Shown: in pieces, positions 23,393 to 35,934 of the stretch | How the letters are laid out: every line of letters begins with the position of its first letter | How positions within the stretch are numbered: the stretch's first letter is position 1 | DNA from: Benincasa hispida | Lineage: Eukaryota > Streptophyta > Magnoliopsida > Cucurbitales > Cucurbitaceae | Length of the DNA stretch: 64,000 nt | Reading direction: 5' to 3' | Assembly: GCF_009727055.1 (NCBI RefSeq) | Contig: NC_052350.1 | Coordinates: forward strand, 1,701,758-1,765,757 | The notes under the pieces: generated by a model | Database searches by the model: none | The model's input: the letters and a program-made list of their open reading frames with translations, nothing else | Told to the model about the DNA's origin: nothing | Made by a program: the position numbers and the translations under genes

Positions 23393-25041
23393 AACTTTAG
23401 TAAGTTGGATGTACATAATATCAATAACCCAAAACAACAAGAATGGTAAATAAATACAACAAACTAGGGTATTCATATACCCATTACACATCTCTCACTT
23501 GTCCTAGATTATACAATGTATATGACTCGTAAACCTAGACTCTCTAGATGACTTTCGAACACTTTAGTCAAGAGAGTCTTCATAAATGGAATAGCAATAT
23601 TATGCTCCGAAGTGATCTTTGTGACGATCACATCTCCTTGTTGCATAATCTCTTTAGAGTTCGTTGTTGTCCAACTATCGTCACAGTATAAGATGATAGG
23701 TAGGTCCATGTTTGGAATCAATTCTAAATCACTTAGGAACTTCCTGAGCTAAACTACTTCCTTTGATGCTTCACAAGCAGCTACATATTCAGCCTCCATA
23801 GTGGAGTCTGCATGCATCCTTGCTTGATGCTACGCCATACTACAACTCCTCCGTTCAAGATGAACATTGATCATGACGTGGATTTCCTAGAATCCTTGTC
23901 AGTTTGAAAATCAAAGTCGGTTATCCCGTAAGGATCTAATCCTTAGCTCCTACGCCAGTAATCCACTGGTCTAACCCCGGATTGGACTGGTACCTACTGA
24001 CTATTCCCACTATATAACAAATGTTTGGCCTAGTGTTGAGCATAGCACACATTAAGTTTTCCATAGTTGAGGCATAGGGAATATGTCTCATATCCTCAAT
24101 TTCTTGAGGTGTCTTGGGAAACTGTTCCTTAGACAAGTAAACCCCATGCCTAAAAGGTAATAAACCCTTTTTAAAGTTCTGCATCGAATATTGAGTCAAC
24201 ATTTTGTTTATATAAGTTGTTTGATATAGAGCCAGCATTCTATTCTTGCGATCCCTAATAATTTGGATCCCAAATATATACTGCACCTCTCGTATATCTT
24301 TCATTTGAAATTCAGCTACTAGCCATTTTTTAACATCAATAAGGTACCCTACATCATTCTCGATGAGTAGGATATCGTCAATATAAAGTACCAAGAAAGT
24401 TACTTTACCATTGATGATTTTCTTGTAGACACAAGGTTCATCAACATTATGTTCAAAACGAAAAGATTTGATCGTAGTATTAAATCCAATGTTCCAAGAT
24501 CTGGATGTCTGCTTCAACCCATAAATAGATTAATTCAGCTTGCAAAAAAAATTTCTCCTGACCTTAGGCTATGAACCCATCGGGTTGAGACATAAAGATG
24601 CTCTCTTCAAGATTGTCATTTAGAAAGGCAATCTTGACATCCATTTGCCATATATGTGACTATGGATAAGAGAATTCTTATAAACTTAAACATAGCAACA
24701 GGGAAAAAAGTTTCCTCATAGTCAACCCTTTCCCTTTATGTATAACCCTTTGCTACAAATCTAACTTTGAAGGTCTGTACCTTTTCAGCTACATCTCTTT
24801 TTCTTTTATAGATCCATTTACACTTTATGGGTTTAACCACTTCAAGTAGATCTACAAGTTCCCATACTGAATTGAAGTACATAGACTCTATTTCAAGGTC
24901 TATGGCTTTGACCCATTGGTCCTTGTCTACGTCATTCATTGTCTGCTTATAGGATAATGGATCCTCAACACCATCATCTAGTATGACAACCTGAGTTTCA
25001 ATTAAACCCAAGTAACGGTTAGGTTGTGATATAACCCTCAC
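23393..25041 (-). pseudogene. Copia reverse transcriptase-RNase H region, element D
   Basis: Read leftward. The RT start is at 25041-24736 (WELVDLLEVVKPIKCKWIYK, then FKVRFVAKGYT). A broken middle follows, and then a 193-codon open frame at 24517-23936 holding the catalytic box LYIDDILLI, so both Asp residues survive, and the palm end (RPNICYIVGIVSRYQSNPGL). RNase H follows in pieces to 23509 (YCDDSWTTTNSKE). Frameshifts and stops separate these pieces, so no full polyprotein is possible, but the RT core is the least damaged in the window. Confidence 0.85.
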
Positions 25042-25930
25042 ATTGTTGAGGCACTCTCAACGATTGAAAAAGATAGGACTGACCTGAAGTGTTGGTTTCT
25101 TCATTAACTCTTGATGAATGACCAGTTGCATCAACGAGCCTTGTTGATTTAGTAGCTTTATTTAATACTAATTTACTTCGTGGTTTATGATCTCTCATGT
25201 GGTCTTCCTCTAAGAATGTAGCATTTGTCAATACAAACACCTTGTTTTCTTGAGGGTCATAGAACAGACCACCTATTGTTTCCTTAGGGTAACCAAAAAA
25301 TTAGCATAACCTTGAACGAGATTCCAATTTCTTAGGATTCGTCACTAGCACATGTGCAAGATAACCCCAGATTATGAAGTAACGTAAACTAGGTTTACGC
25401 CCCCTTCATAACTCGAAAGGTATTTCATAAACACTCTTCGAGGGAACATTATTCAAGATATGAACTACAATCTCTACTGCATACCCCCAAAACGAACAAG
25501 GCAATTGAGCATAGCTCATCATAGAACGAATCATGTCTAACAAGGTTATATTTCTCCTTTCTGATACACCGTTCTACTGAGGTGTACCGAGTGCTGAAAG
25601 TTGAGATTGGATTCCATGTTCTATCATATAGTCTTGGAATGCTAAATCCATGTACTTTCCACCCCGATCCGATCAAATTATTTTAATCATTTTACCTAAC
25701 AGGTTTTCAACTTCGATCTTATACTCCTTGAACTTTTCAAGGACTTTAGACATATGTTTCATTAGGCATAAGTAACCATACCTCGAATAATCATTTAAGT
25801 AACATTATATAGTGTGTTATCTGATCCGTTCAAAATGTAGTTCATGCATAACTGTTTCGATGTCTCAAGTACATGTAAGCAATTTTCATTTGTCGGCTTC
25901 TCCTTCAGACATTACAACAACATCTTCTTT
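25042..25930 (-). pseudogene. Copia integrase C-terminal half, element D
   Basis: The minus strand at 25240-25019 gives the post-integrase linker (FVLTNATFLEEDHMRDHKPR). Around 25560-25450 the integrase core appears in shifted frames (the ERRN...MIRSMM region). Further upstream, to about 25930, only patches remain. The protease, gag, leader and 5' LTR of D are missing. Confidence 0.7.
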
Positions 25931-26925
25931 CACAAATCTTGCTAGATATTGAAAGTTGTGAGGCAAAATAGAATTTCTTCTTGTCATCATTTGAATCAGC
26001 ACTTAAATTTCTCATAAAATCCGTGCTTTCCACAAGAACAATTTGGTATTGTTGATGACTTTTATGTGAAATAAATCATGAAATTGTGAAACAAAGTAAA
26101 TAACTTACCAAACAAGTTATCACAAAATAAAATTAATACACCAACAAATAAACTTGAGACATTATTCATTATGCTTGAAATAATACGAGAACATTATACT
26201 TGGTAAGCCATTATGCATAATGTTAGAAGCATACTATAATAAAGCAATGGTAAACAAAATAATATGATACTCATAGGAAAAAAATCACTAGTCACATACA
26301 TATACCTGTGGAATCAAATTAGTGCTTGCATATTGCCAACTGGTGAACTCATGATGATGATGATGATGATAATAATAAACTCACTATTACCGTGGTAACG
26401 GAATAGAGAATGCATCCCTATCATGAAATATCCTTCTTTTCCTTTTCTTTTTCCTTTTCAAATGTTAAAATGGTGGGAAAAAATTCAAAGAATAAGAAAA
26501 AAAAAATGTTGCAGTCAGAAAAGAATTGAAGGAGAAAATAAAATTAAACTCTAAACTTGTCAATATTTGTTTCCTTCATGGAGCATAGTTTGCAATTGTT
26601 GACCATTTGCAAGAAATTTCAGTTTGAACGTTTGTATTATTTGTGACATTTTTGTGATTGAGTCATATTCTCGTGGTTTTGCTTGAGAAGATGTATTCTA
26701 TGTTTTTCTAAATTGAGTAATTTTTGTGGTTTGAAAGGATATTGAAATTGTTGAACTATATATATATATATATTTTAAATTCTTTCATTTTATGGTTGTT
26801 CATACTAAAATTTGTGTAAATTTACTTGCACGATCTTTTATGTAGTTATCAAAGTTTTAATACTTATAACCCACTTTGTTATGAAAGAAAAGTGCTTCTG
26901 GAATTTAGTTATGTATATATGAATT
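25931..26925. other. AT-rich stretch of unknown origin with microsatellites
   Basis: It contains (ATG)n then (AAT)n at 26351-26379 and (TA)n at 26757-26773. I see no coding frame and no LTR edge. It lies where the 5' part of element D would be expected. Confidence 0.5.
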
Positions 26926-27001
26926 TTGTTCCCATAATTATGATTCCCACAAACCACACCTCATAGATTCTTAGAGAATAGGGAGGTAACCTTGTTGGTA
27001 G
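26926..27001 (+). mobile_element. C-type LTR fragment, left of composite B
   Basis: It closely matches 18160-18230 (CACAAACCACACCTCATAGA and following). It stops at GGTAG (26997-27001) and resumes at 45841 after the inserted composite. Confidence 0.8.
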
Positions 27002-28625
27002 TGAAGGAACTGCGAAGTTTCACAACGAAAATGGGAATCGACCCAATTCCAATTTCACAGAATAAAGAAATTGTATAACATACAATATGCATAAAAAAAA
27101 AAATTAAAAAATACAACATGCATTTAAAAAGAAAAAAAAAAAAAAAGGAAGAAGAGTGCTCGCCCTTGAAGCCAAAGATCTTCGAATGAAGGAACTCGTG
27201 TGAGGAGAACCTTGAGCGGAAGCGGATCGACCAAATTCCACAAATTATCGAATATAAAGTTTATAGTAAACATACAATAGATATGCATTTAAAGCTAAAT
27301 TACAGTATGCTTTTACAAGAAACAAGTTCAAGAAATATCACCTTAGAAGAACCTTTCTTCACGAATCCCTTTAATGGTCACGAACCTCTTGAAGACCTTC
27401 TTCAACAAAACCTCGAGCTAAAACCAGACACAACCACAATGGAGTCTTTGTATTCTCGGGGTAAGAACCTAAGAGTGTTGGGCTCTAGCTATTTTGGTTT
27501 GAGGGAAAGTTTGGGTGGATGAGGTGGATTGAGAATTCTATCAAGAACACAAGAACACATATAACCAAATTGCAACTCGTTGAGGAAGAAGAAACACAAT
27601 TTTTCTTTTATTCCTCTTGCCATAAAACATAACCACCACCCACTAATGTGGGTGGAGAGAAAAGATAGGGAAGGAAGTTGTCATTCAAATAATAATAATA
27701 TAAAATAAATATGATAACTAACTTATCACATTATATTTATATTAAATTATATGTTATATCAAATATAACATATAACCTATAGTTTTAATATTGCATCATA
27801 TACAATAAAAACTATAAAAAAAAATTTCTATTTTATGGTATTTAATATAAATCATATTTATATTAAATTTATCAACTATGAATCTCATTCATAAAAAAAA
27901 AATATTTGAATCTCATTCAAATATTTATATCCTCCCATTTAGCTATAATGTAACAAATACATTATGACAATTATATTTTATATCTCTATATTAATTTGAA
28001 CAATTCAAATTAATCCAAAAACTAATTCTCAACTAAATCATTTTGAACTACCAAGGGGACCTCATGCACATGTAGCTTGAAGCTTCAACGGTACATGAAT
28101 AATTAATTAAACTCTTTAATTACGTTATTCACCATCTGTTAACTATCGGGCACTCCACTAAAGATCAACAGTTTCTCTCTTCGCACTACAAATATATTTC
28201 TGTATCCATTGAATATAACCAATCAACAGTACGATGACCGTTCACAAACTGCTAGTATAGTTGGGCCAAATTACCGTTTTGCCCATGTAGTTACATTTAA
28301 CTCCTTAAGTACCTTTGATTCCTCTAATGAACAATCAATCATAGTCCTACTATGACTAACCCCTTTCGGGCCAGGAGAGGGTGTGGCGCCACATTATTCA
28401 AGACCTGGAATTAACCTTTAAGGGAGCAATTTATCTACTTACCACTACTTCAGATAATGAATGAATTCCATCTTGTGTAGTTGTGTTCCCAACTCCTCAA
28501 TCAAACGAATCCCCAAAATGGTAGGCTTGTTGAGGCGACGATCTGGTCACTCTCACCCATGCAAATCAAAGAACCACCCTCATAGGCAGGAGTTCACAAC
28601 TCACTCAGAATTCAGGTCATATTAC

Positions 28626-30645
28626 TGTTGAAGTATATCAGCAAGCAGCAGAAGCAACAAGGATCAATAAGCACTCTAATTCATTAATTTTGGCAGTAAC
28701 TAAAGCATGCTCATACAACAACAAGAGGATCTCAAGCCATAACTTTGTAGAACTTCTTAAAATCTTGATTCTCGGAAGTAAACTTCTCTGAACCTTGTTG
28801 CGAACCACCTCAAGATCTTCCCCACTATACTCTTGGAGCTTTATAGTAAGTTGTGGGACTCAAAATAAGCTTGAATGAAGGGAAATGGTAGAAGAACTCA
28901 CTGCAACATCTCACTTGAAGAACAATTTCTTTAACACAAATTTTTCAGCAAAAATTCTGTAGATGCATAGCTCAACTCCACTCCAATCTTCTCTATTTAT
29001 TGCAGGCTTTTCAAGCAAAGAAGATGGCGGCATGAAATGCAGCTCATGCTTGGAGTTATTGAAGCCAAATATAAGTGGGTTTGGTGTGAGCTAATTAAAG
29101 GTGTTAATGGAAAAATCCATAATTCCATTTTGTGTTATTTTTCAAACTTTTCAATTTTTACCAAATTATTTCAAAAATTGAAAATATTATTAATTTTACA
29201 AAATTAATTTCANGCCAAACTTAAGTGGGTTTAGTGTGAGCTAGTTGAAAGTGTTATTAAAAAAAACCATAATTCCATTTTATGTTATTTTTCAAACTTT
29301 TCAATTTTTACCAAATTATTTCAAAAATTGAAAATATTATTAATTTTACAAAATTAATTTCATAAATTAATTTTCTAATAAAATTAATAAATAATTATTT
29401 AAATAATTTAATTAATTCTAATTAATTTATTATCAAATATTAAATTAATTTTACACAAATCCAGCTTCATATATTTAAATCATATTTAAATATTAATTCT
29501 CCTATTCCATTTAATTCTTAGAATTAAACGTGTAATTATGTCTCATATAATTACTAATTCTTTTAATTCTAATTTGAACATTTCAAATTAATTTATCACG
29601 CTACTCTAAAGCTAATCCAGGGGGGCCTCGCAGACCTACAGATCATGGGCTCCAACGATCCGAGATTAATTGGTTAAACTCATTACACCGAATTAACCCC
29701 CATTCGTTAACTAATGGGTAACTCCACTAAAGCCCAAGTTGCACTTCCCTCACTGTAGATATATTATGTCCAATAAGTTAACCATAATTAGTAAGTCGAC
29801 AATTTACAGGTTGTTCGTAATAATGGTTGGGTCAAATGTTTGTTTTATCCCCGAGATTACGTCTTGTTCCTTAAGTTCCTACTGATCCTCTAATGAACAA
29901 CTAGTTTGTGATCTAGTCACTAAACCTAATCTCTCTCAGCCCAGTGAGAGGGTGAGGCTCCTTGTTCAAGACCTGGATTCAATACTTGAGAGAACGACCT
30001 TTCTCCTATCCTTAAATAGGGTAGCCATGAATTTCATCCTGCACCCTATGTTCCCAGCTATCTATTCGGTCTTACCCCTGAAATTTGAGGCTTATTGAGT
30101 TAGCACTGTTGAGCCAACCGTCACCTATGTAAATCTAAGGATAATCCCAAATAAACAGGAGTTCATAGTTAGCTCAGGATTAAGATCGAGTTACCTAGGT
30201 CATCTAAGTGAAATAGTCAGTCTTATACATTAAACAACGTTATAAAGTAAGAGTGACTTATTTCTTGGTTCGATCTTATGAAAACTCATTGCATAGGACG
30301 CCCCCACTCCTCATGTCAAATATATGTACGAATCTGGATCATTTCGTTTGTAGTAACTTTACAACAACTTGTAACAACTACAAAGTAGACCACATCCGTT
30401 AGTGTTACCAAAATAAGGTACCCAACCTTAATCATGTACTATAGATCATTTTTGCTATTTACTCGAACTTGATTCATCTTTATGTCTCTACATAAAGTTC
30501 AAGTATTCATATAATAACCATGGATCTTAGTTTATTGGATTTAAACTTTTATGTATGCAATTTATAAAATCAATAATAAGTTTATTGACTATAGAATATA
30601 TTTATCTTTTTACAAACTGCGAGCTTTAGGATATAAAACCCAATA
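28626..30645 (-). mobile_element. Solo LTR E inside LTR1
   Basis: It runs from TGTTGAAGTATATCAGC to ATAAAACCCAATA, flanked by ATTAC (28621-28625) and GTTAC (30646-30650), a 5-bp duplication with one mismatch. The host LTR resumes after it exactly where LTR3 predicts. There is no interior, so it is a solo LTR related to families D and H, in minus orientation. Confidence 0.85.
29064..29362. repeat. 149-bp tandem duplication with an undetermined base at the junction
   Basis: Copies at 29064-29212 and 29214-29362 begin GCCAAAYWTAAGTGGGTTTRG and end AAATTAATTTCA. The single N of the window (29213) lies exactly between them. They differ mostly near their starts. Confidence 0.9.
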
Positions 30646-31127
30646 GTTACCTATGGTCATCCTGGTGAAATGCAAGTCTTTATTATGATCGGTTTATATA
30701 ATGAGACTAAACATTTTGTGGTTCGATCTTATATAAATTTCTTTGTATAGAATATCCCCACTCGCATGTCTAATACATGAATGATCAGGATAAGATTATT
30801 TGTAGCACTTTATAATAATTGTAACGCCTATGAAGGTTATACTCGTAGTGTCATCAGGATAAGGTACCCAACCTTATCCATCTACTATAGACCATTTAGG
30901 CTATCACTTAAACATGATCCACCTGTTATCTCCACATACATGTTTAGGTTATAATGATAATCTTGGATGTTAGTTTATTGGTTTGTGGTTAATGCAACTA
31001 AAATATCACATATTTTATAGACAAAGTGAATAAAATATCATATATTTTATTAATCACATAAAGAGTTTGTTCATACATTGTTTACAAACTATAGGACCCT
31101 ACGAGATTTAGGGCATCAACCCCAACA

Positions 31128-31204
31128 CAAGAAACCCTCGGACCGTTCACAAACAATTCGTGGAAACACGAACACCAAATAATGACACCACCACAAGTGA
31201 GACC
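31128..31204 (-). repeat. LTR2 of composite B, left piece
   Basis: It matches about 44060-44120 in LTR3 (AATAATGACACCACCRCAAG). The first roughly 130 bases of this LTR are missing where it abuts the end of LTR1. It continues at 35935 after element A. Confidence 0.75.
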
Positions 31205-31747
31205 TGAAGGAAATCGAACATGAGGATTTCCATGAGCAATGGAAGGATCTTTCCAAATTTCAATCATATATGAACATACACAATTACAGTCACAAACGGA
31301 AATAAACGGTTATGCACAAAACAAAAATTACAGCATGCTTTTCTAAACGATCAAGGAATAGAACTAACAAACCTTTGAAGACTCATCTTCAAGTTCCTTG
31401 ATCATGAACGCTAGATCACAGCAACACACGAACGCTCATACAACACGACCACTACACTACACGATCACAGCAAACTCGAACAAAACAATCACTAAGGTCA
31501 CGAACACCTTGAACGCCACGAATGGCCTCCACAGAACCTTGAGTGTGTCGAGTTGAGTATGACACCACCAACAAGTTTACCTCAGTATTATCGGTGTGAG
31601 AATTCAGAGTGTGGGCTCTGTGTGAACTTGGTTAGAGGATGAGACAGGAGGAGAACAATCGTGTAAACAATTGAGCAAGTGGGAGAAGATAAAGCCTATC
31701 ACATAAGTCGATACCCAATCGTTTATCAAAAGCTATGCGATCGTCCA

Positions 31748-33806
31748 TCCGAAGGGGGATGCTCCAGGGGCACCACGAAGGAGTACAGAATGATCTCACG
31801 GTGTGAACCAATGACAGAGACCGTATGACGTGTTGACACATACCCTTCACCCACTTACTATAAACACACTCTCTGTCCACCTTGATATTGACTCATGCAA
31901 ACACCATCCAAAGAGGGATGCTCCCAGGGCACCATGAGGCCAAGCATGAATCTCACGATGTGAACATCAAGGGAGAAATGTGAGTGGAATCATTGACATA
32001 TCAGATACATCTCTTCCTCCCACTGAGTATTTTATAACCTATGATTTAGTTTACTTAGAAAAAACACGACTAAGAATTTTAACTAAGTGACTTTTTTTGT
32101 TTGCCCAAAAGTAACGTTTACCTTGGATAGTTAAACAACTTTTGATCCTCGTCCATTAAACTCTTTAACAGAGTCTTTGACCAATTGTCGCATGCTTGTA
32201 GAAAATCTATCTAATTCACATTTTCAGGTAGGTTCCCAGGTAGGGGTGTTCTGTTTTCGTCAACTTAAAAACCCCAACCTGGACAGAACCTGCCTTAGAC
32301 AAAAGGTCCCTTATAGATAGATTTTTTAAAAAATTAATCTTTTATGTCAATCAATTTAATCCTATTAAACCAATTTTAAAAGATTAATCTAGGTTATTAA
32401 TCTCATTATAACCAGTTGAACTTAGGTCTATCTCAATCCAATTTTAAAACCCTTTTAAAAACAATGAGTTCACCCTAAGTTTGCATGCAACTCTTTCTTA
32501 TCGATTTTAGTTCTAATTACCTTTATAACACTTATAGCGAAAACAACCAAAACCACAACGCATAGCTAACACATGCAAGCATTCATACCGATTATAAACA
32601 TCCTAAGTGTCATGCTCAATGCATTGTTCATTCATTTCTATCTTTTTATATAACTCTTATATAGACAAGCAACGAATCAAGCAAAACATGCTTCCATATA
32701 CCTTTATACTATAATGCTTATAATAAAAGGATGATGCATGAATATGCTCATTGCATGCAAAATATAACTCTTATATTTCATGATACATGCGCATGCTTTC
32801 ATGTAATTTCTTCATATAATATTATAATACTTATAATACATGATGCATGAATGATTGCACAACCTAAGGTGGGTTTCAAATCTATATGTCAAACACTTTG
32901 CCATATAAACCATACATCACATGTATAATAAACAAATGTTGATGAACCGGGTAAAATTGCCTCAAATCCTCAAAAGAAACAAGCTAATTATTACAAAACA
33001 AGGAGTCTCCAGTTCAAACAGGCGAACCGGTCTTGACATGTCTAGGCGAAGCAACGCGTCTCCACTAACCGTGCACTAAACACCCCGCCATCGTCTACAC
33101 GAAAGAACGAACGTTTTGCTCTATCGTTTACCAACGCTCCCCAAGCTAAACGATCATTTAGCAACGATTGTGTACCTTTACCATGTGATGAAGCACGAGG
33201 TACGTGATTGTGCAACGCACTTCGCACAAAGCAAACTCTATACGATCGTTTAAACGAATACGATGCGACAAAGCACCATCGTCTAAACAATCGCTGAGCA
33301 AACGCCTTCATCTAAATGATAAGCATCATATGCTCCCACTACGATCATTACCTCCAGCGTCTACACGATCGGGCAACCAATGCTACGCGATAGAGTAAAC
33401 GATTTACCCCATGCTAAACGATCGTATAGAAAAATCTACACGATCGTTTAGATAAATCCCAACGATCGTTTACCTGAGGTTATACGACATGACCAATTCT
33501 TAGTCTTCTTCTTTGCTGAGAACTGCATCTTCATGCTTCGAAACTTCATCATGAACGACTCGACTAACTCAAACTCTTTGAATTATAGACTCGATAATAA
33601 GTTAATTATGCCTAAAAACACAGGGGCTCTTACAAATTAACACTTTGTAATTGAAAGAAAGCTTTAAACAGAAGCAATTAAACCCGTAAACATTCATCAA
33701 TGCCATCCACAAAAGCATTTAACAATTAAACACAAATGCAGAAAACCCACCACAACTATAAAAGAAGTTCAAAACAAAATTGAAATTTGGAATATCATAA
33801 CAACTT
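31748..33806 (-). other. Untranslated leader of element A
   Basis: It shares with B the duplicated GGGATGCTCC...GGGCACCA-type segments (31750 and 31910), the block AGGTTCCCAGGTAGGGGTGTT (32230-32250), the phrase GACAAAAGGTCCCTTATAGAT (about 32298-32318) and A/T quasi-repeats with ATGCATGA (32640-32860). 33030-33480 carries many variants of ACGATCGTTTAG. The frames at 33042-33311 (minus) and 33204-33398 (plus) are by-products of that repeat. Confidence 0.65.
33242..33469. repeat. Spaced ACGATCG palindromic motif
   Basis: Exact ACGATCG occurs at 33242, 33365, 33418, 33440 and 33462. The last three are exactly 22 bases apart, and three of the five extend to the full palindrome ACGATCGT followed by TTA. 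Related words occur in the A-family LTRs near 13210-13330 and 34370-34450. Confidence 0.8.
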
Positions 33807-33819
33807 GACTCTGATACCA
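33807..33819 (-). promoter_or_regulatory. Primer-binding site of element A
   Basis: The minus strand reads TGGTATCAGAGTC, two bases from the LTR edge at 33822: an initiator tRNA-Met site. It fixes the element's direction. Confidence 0.85.
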
Positions 33820-33821
33820 AT

Positions 33822-35934
33822 TGAAGGAAATCGAACATGAAGATTTTCATGAGCAGCAGAAGGATCCTTCCAAATTTCAATCATATATGAACATACAAAA
33901 TTACAATCACAAACGGAAACAAACAGTTATGCGCAAAATATAAATTACAACATGTTTTTCTAAACGATCAAGGAATAGAACTAGTAAACCTTTGAAGACA
34001 CATCTTCAAGTTCCTTAATCACGAATGCTCGATCACAGCAACACACGAACGTTCGTACAACACTACCGCTACACTGCACGATCACATCGAACTCGAACAA
34101 AGCGATCACTAAGGTTACAAACACCCTGAACACCACAAATGGCCTCTACAGAATCTCGACTGTGTCGAGTTGAGTATGACACCATCAACAAGGTTACCTC
34201 GGTATTCTCAGTGTGAGAATCCAAAGTGTGGGATCTGTATGAACTTGGTTAGAGGATGAGACCGAAGGAGAACAATCGTATAAACAATTGACCAAGTGGG
34301 AAAAGATAAAGCCTATCGCATAGGTCGATGCCCAATCATTTATCAAAAGCTATGCAATCATCTAGCAAAAGCTATGGGATCGTTTAGCTCATCGTCTAGC
34401 TGAGTGTTTATCGTGTAGGAATACTCCACGATCGTCTAGTCTCTCCAAGCTGCCGTTTAGTAAATCTGATTTACTTGACAACTATCCTATGAGTAATTTT
34501 CAAGATTACAAAAAACTCAAATCAACGTTTTTGCAAAATCTTACTAAAATTAGGAAAATATTTTTCCTTTTATCTCACGGTTACCATGAAACCACCAATA
34601 ACCTCCCACTCAATTGGTTATTAGAGAAAAAGAGATAATTATCCAATAATTAATATTATTATAAATATAAATGATAACCAACTTATCATACTATATTTAT
34701 AATCTATAGTTTTAATATTTCATCTCATGAAACATATAAACCATAACTCCTTTCTATTCCATGGCACTTAATGTAAATCTCATTTACATTAACCCTCCAT
34801 TTGATGTATCTAATACACCATAACGATCATATCATATATAATCGAATCACCTCTTGTCAATTTGAAGAATTCAAATCAACACCAAGAACTGATTCTCAAC
34901 TTGAATCCATTGAGCTACCAAGGGGACCTTATGGACCTGCAGCTCGAAGCTCCAACGATACGTGAATAATTGACTAAACTCTTTAGTCATAGGATCCACC
35001 ATATGTTAACTATCAGACACTCCATTAAAGATCGACAGTTGAACTCTCCTTACTACATATATAATATGTGTCCATCTTAACCAATCAATAGTGCAACAAC
35101 CCTTCACAGATTGCTCGTAAGTCCAGCTCGGCCAATAACTGTTATGCCCCTGTAGTTACATCTAACTCCTTAAGTACCACCGATTCCTTTTATGAACATA
35201 AGTCGTGGTCCTACTATGACTGAGTCCTCTCTTCCAAAGAGAAGTTGTGTCGACTATGTTTAAGCCTCGGAATCAGCCCTTAGAGCAATCTATCTATTTA
35301 CCCCTGCTTCGGGGAATGAGTTAATTTCATCTTGTGTAATTGAGTTCCTAGCTCCCAGATCAGACAAGTCCCCAAAAAAGGTAGGCATGTTGAGTTGGCA
35401 ATTTGGCCACTCCCATTCATACTAATTAAAGAACCGCCCTCAAAGGCAGGAGTTCCCAAAACACTCAGGATTGAGGTCATATCACCTATGGTCGTTTAGG
35501 TAACATGTAAGTCTCCAATATCAACGGTGTTATATACAGAGTCTAGTCATCTCATAGTCCGGTCTTATACAAACTCTTTGTATAAGACGTATAAGACACC
35601 CCCGCTCGCATGTCTCCACATGAATGGTCAAGATCTACCATTTGTAGTAGTTTACTACACTTGCAAACCCTTATAAAGCGAGTCGTATTCGTAGTGTCAC
35701 AAGGATCAGGAATCCCTCCTTAATCCTTATACTACAGATCTATTTAGGTTATCACTTAAGGCATGATCCACTTGTATATCGCATATACATGCTTAAATTT
35801 ACATACAATAATCATGAAACTTTTATTTATTGGATATGAGTAAATGCCAAAATGAAATAATACTTATTTTATTCATAAACAATGTGTATAATTACAAACA
35901 ACGAGACTCCGGGAGAATGACACCAATCCCAACA
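33822..35934 (-). repeat. Complete 5' LTR of element A
   Basis: TGAAGGAAATC to CCAATCCCAACA, 2113 bp. It is the reference copy for the A family; 12715-18036 (minus the hAT) and 31205-31747 align with it. Confidence 0.85.

Larger units (their letters stand above)
27002..31127 (-). repeat. LTR1 of composite B
   Basis: It starts TGAAGGAACTGCGAAG and ends CATCAACCCCAACA, and aligns with LTR3. An internal partial duplication is visible: the block near 27015-27110 (GATCGACCCAATTCC ... ACATACAATATGCAT) recurs at about 27213-27310 in altered form. Solo LTR E interrupts it at 28626. Confidence 0.8.
31205..35934 (-). mobile_element. Element A: coding-free LTR retroelement, 4.73 kb
   Basis: Perfect 5-bp duplication AGACC at 31200-31204 and 35935-35939. 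The right LTR (33822-35934, 2113 bp) is complete. The left LTR is cut after about 31747. Between them is only leader-type sequence (31748-33806) next to a primer site; gag and pol are absent. Either it is a natural non-autonomous element or one deletion removed pol, gag and most of the 3' LTR; the truncated left LTR favours the deletion. Confidence 0.85.

Noticed and set aside
33042..33311. Arg-rich minus-strand frame
   Set aside because: Product of the ACGATCGTTTAG repeat; the opposite strand is open too, as expected of a palindromic repeat.
33242..33469. CRISPR-like array from the 22-bp spaced ACGATCG motif
   Set aside because: Repeats are 7-8 bases, spacers are not unique units of constant length, and the context is a plant retroelement.
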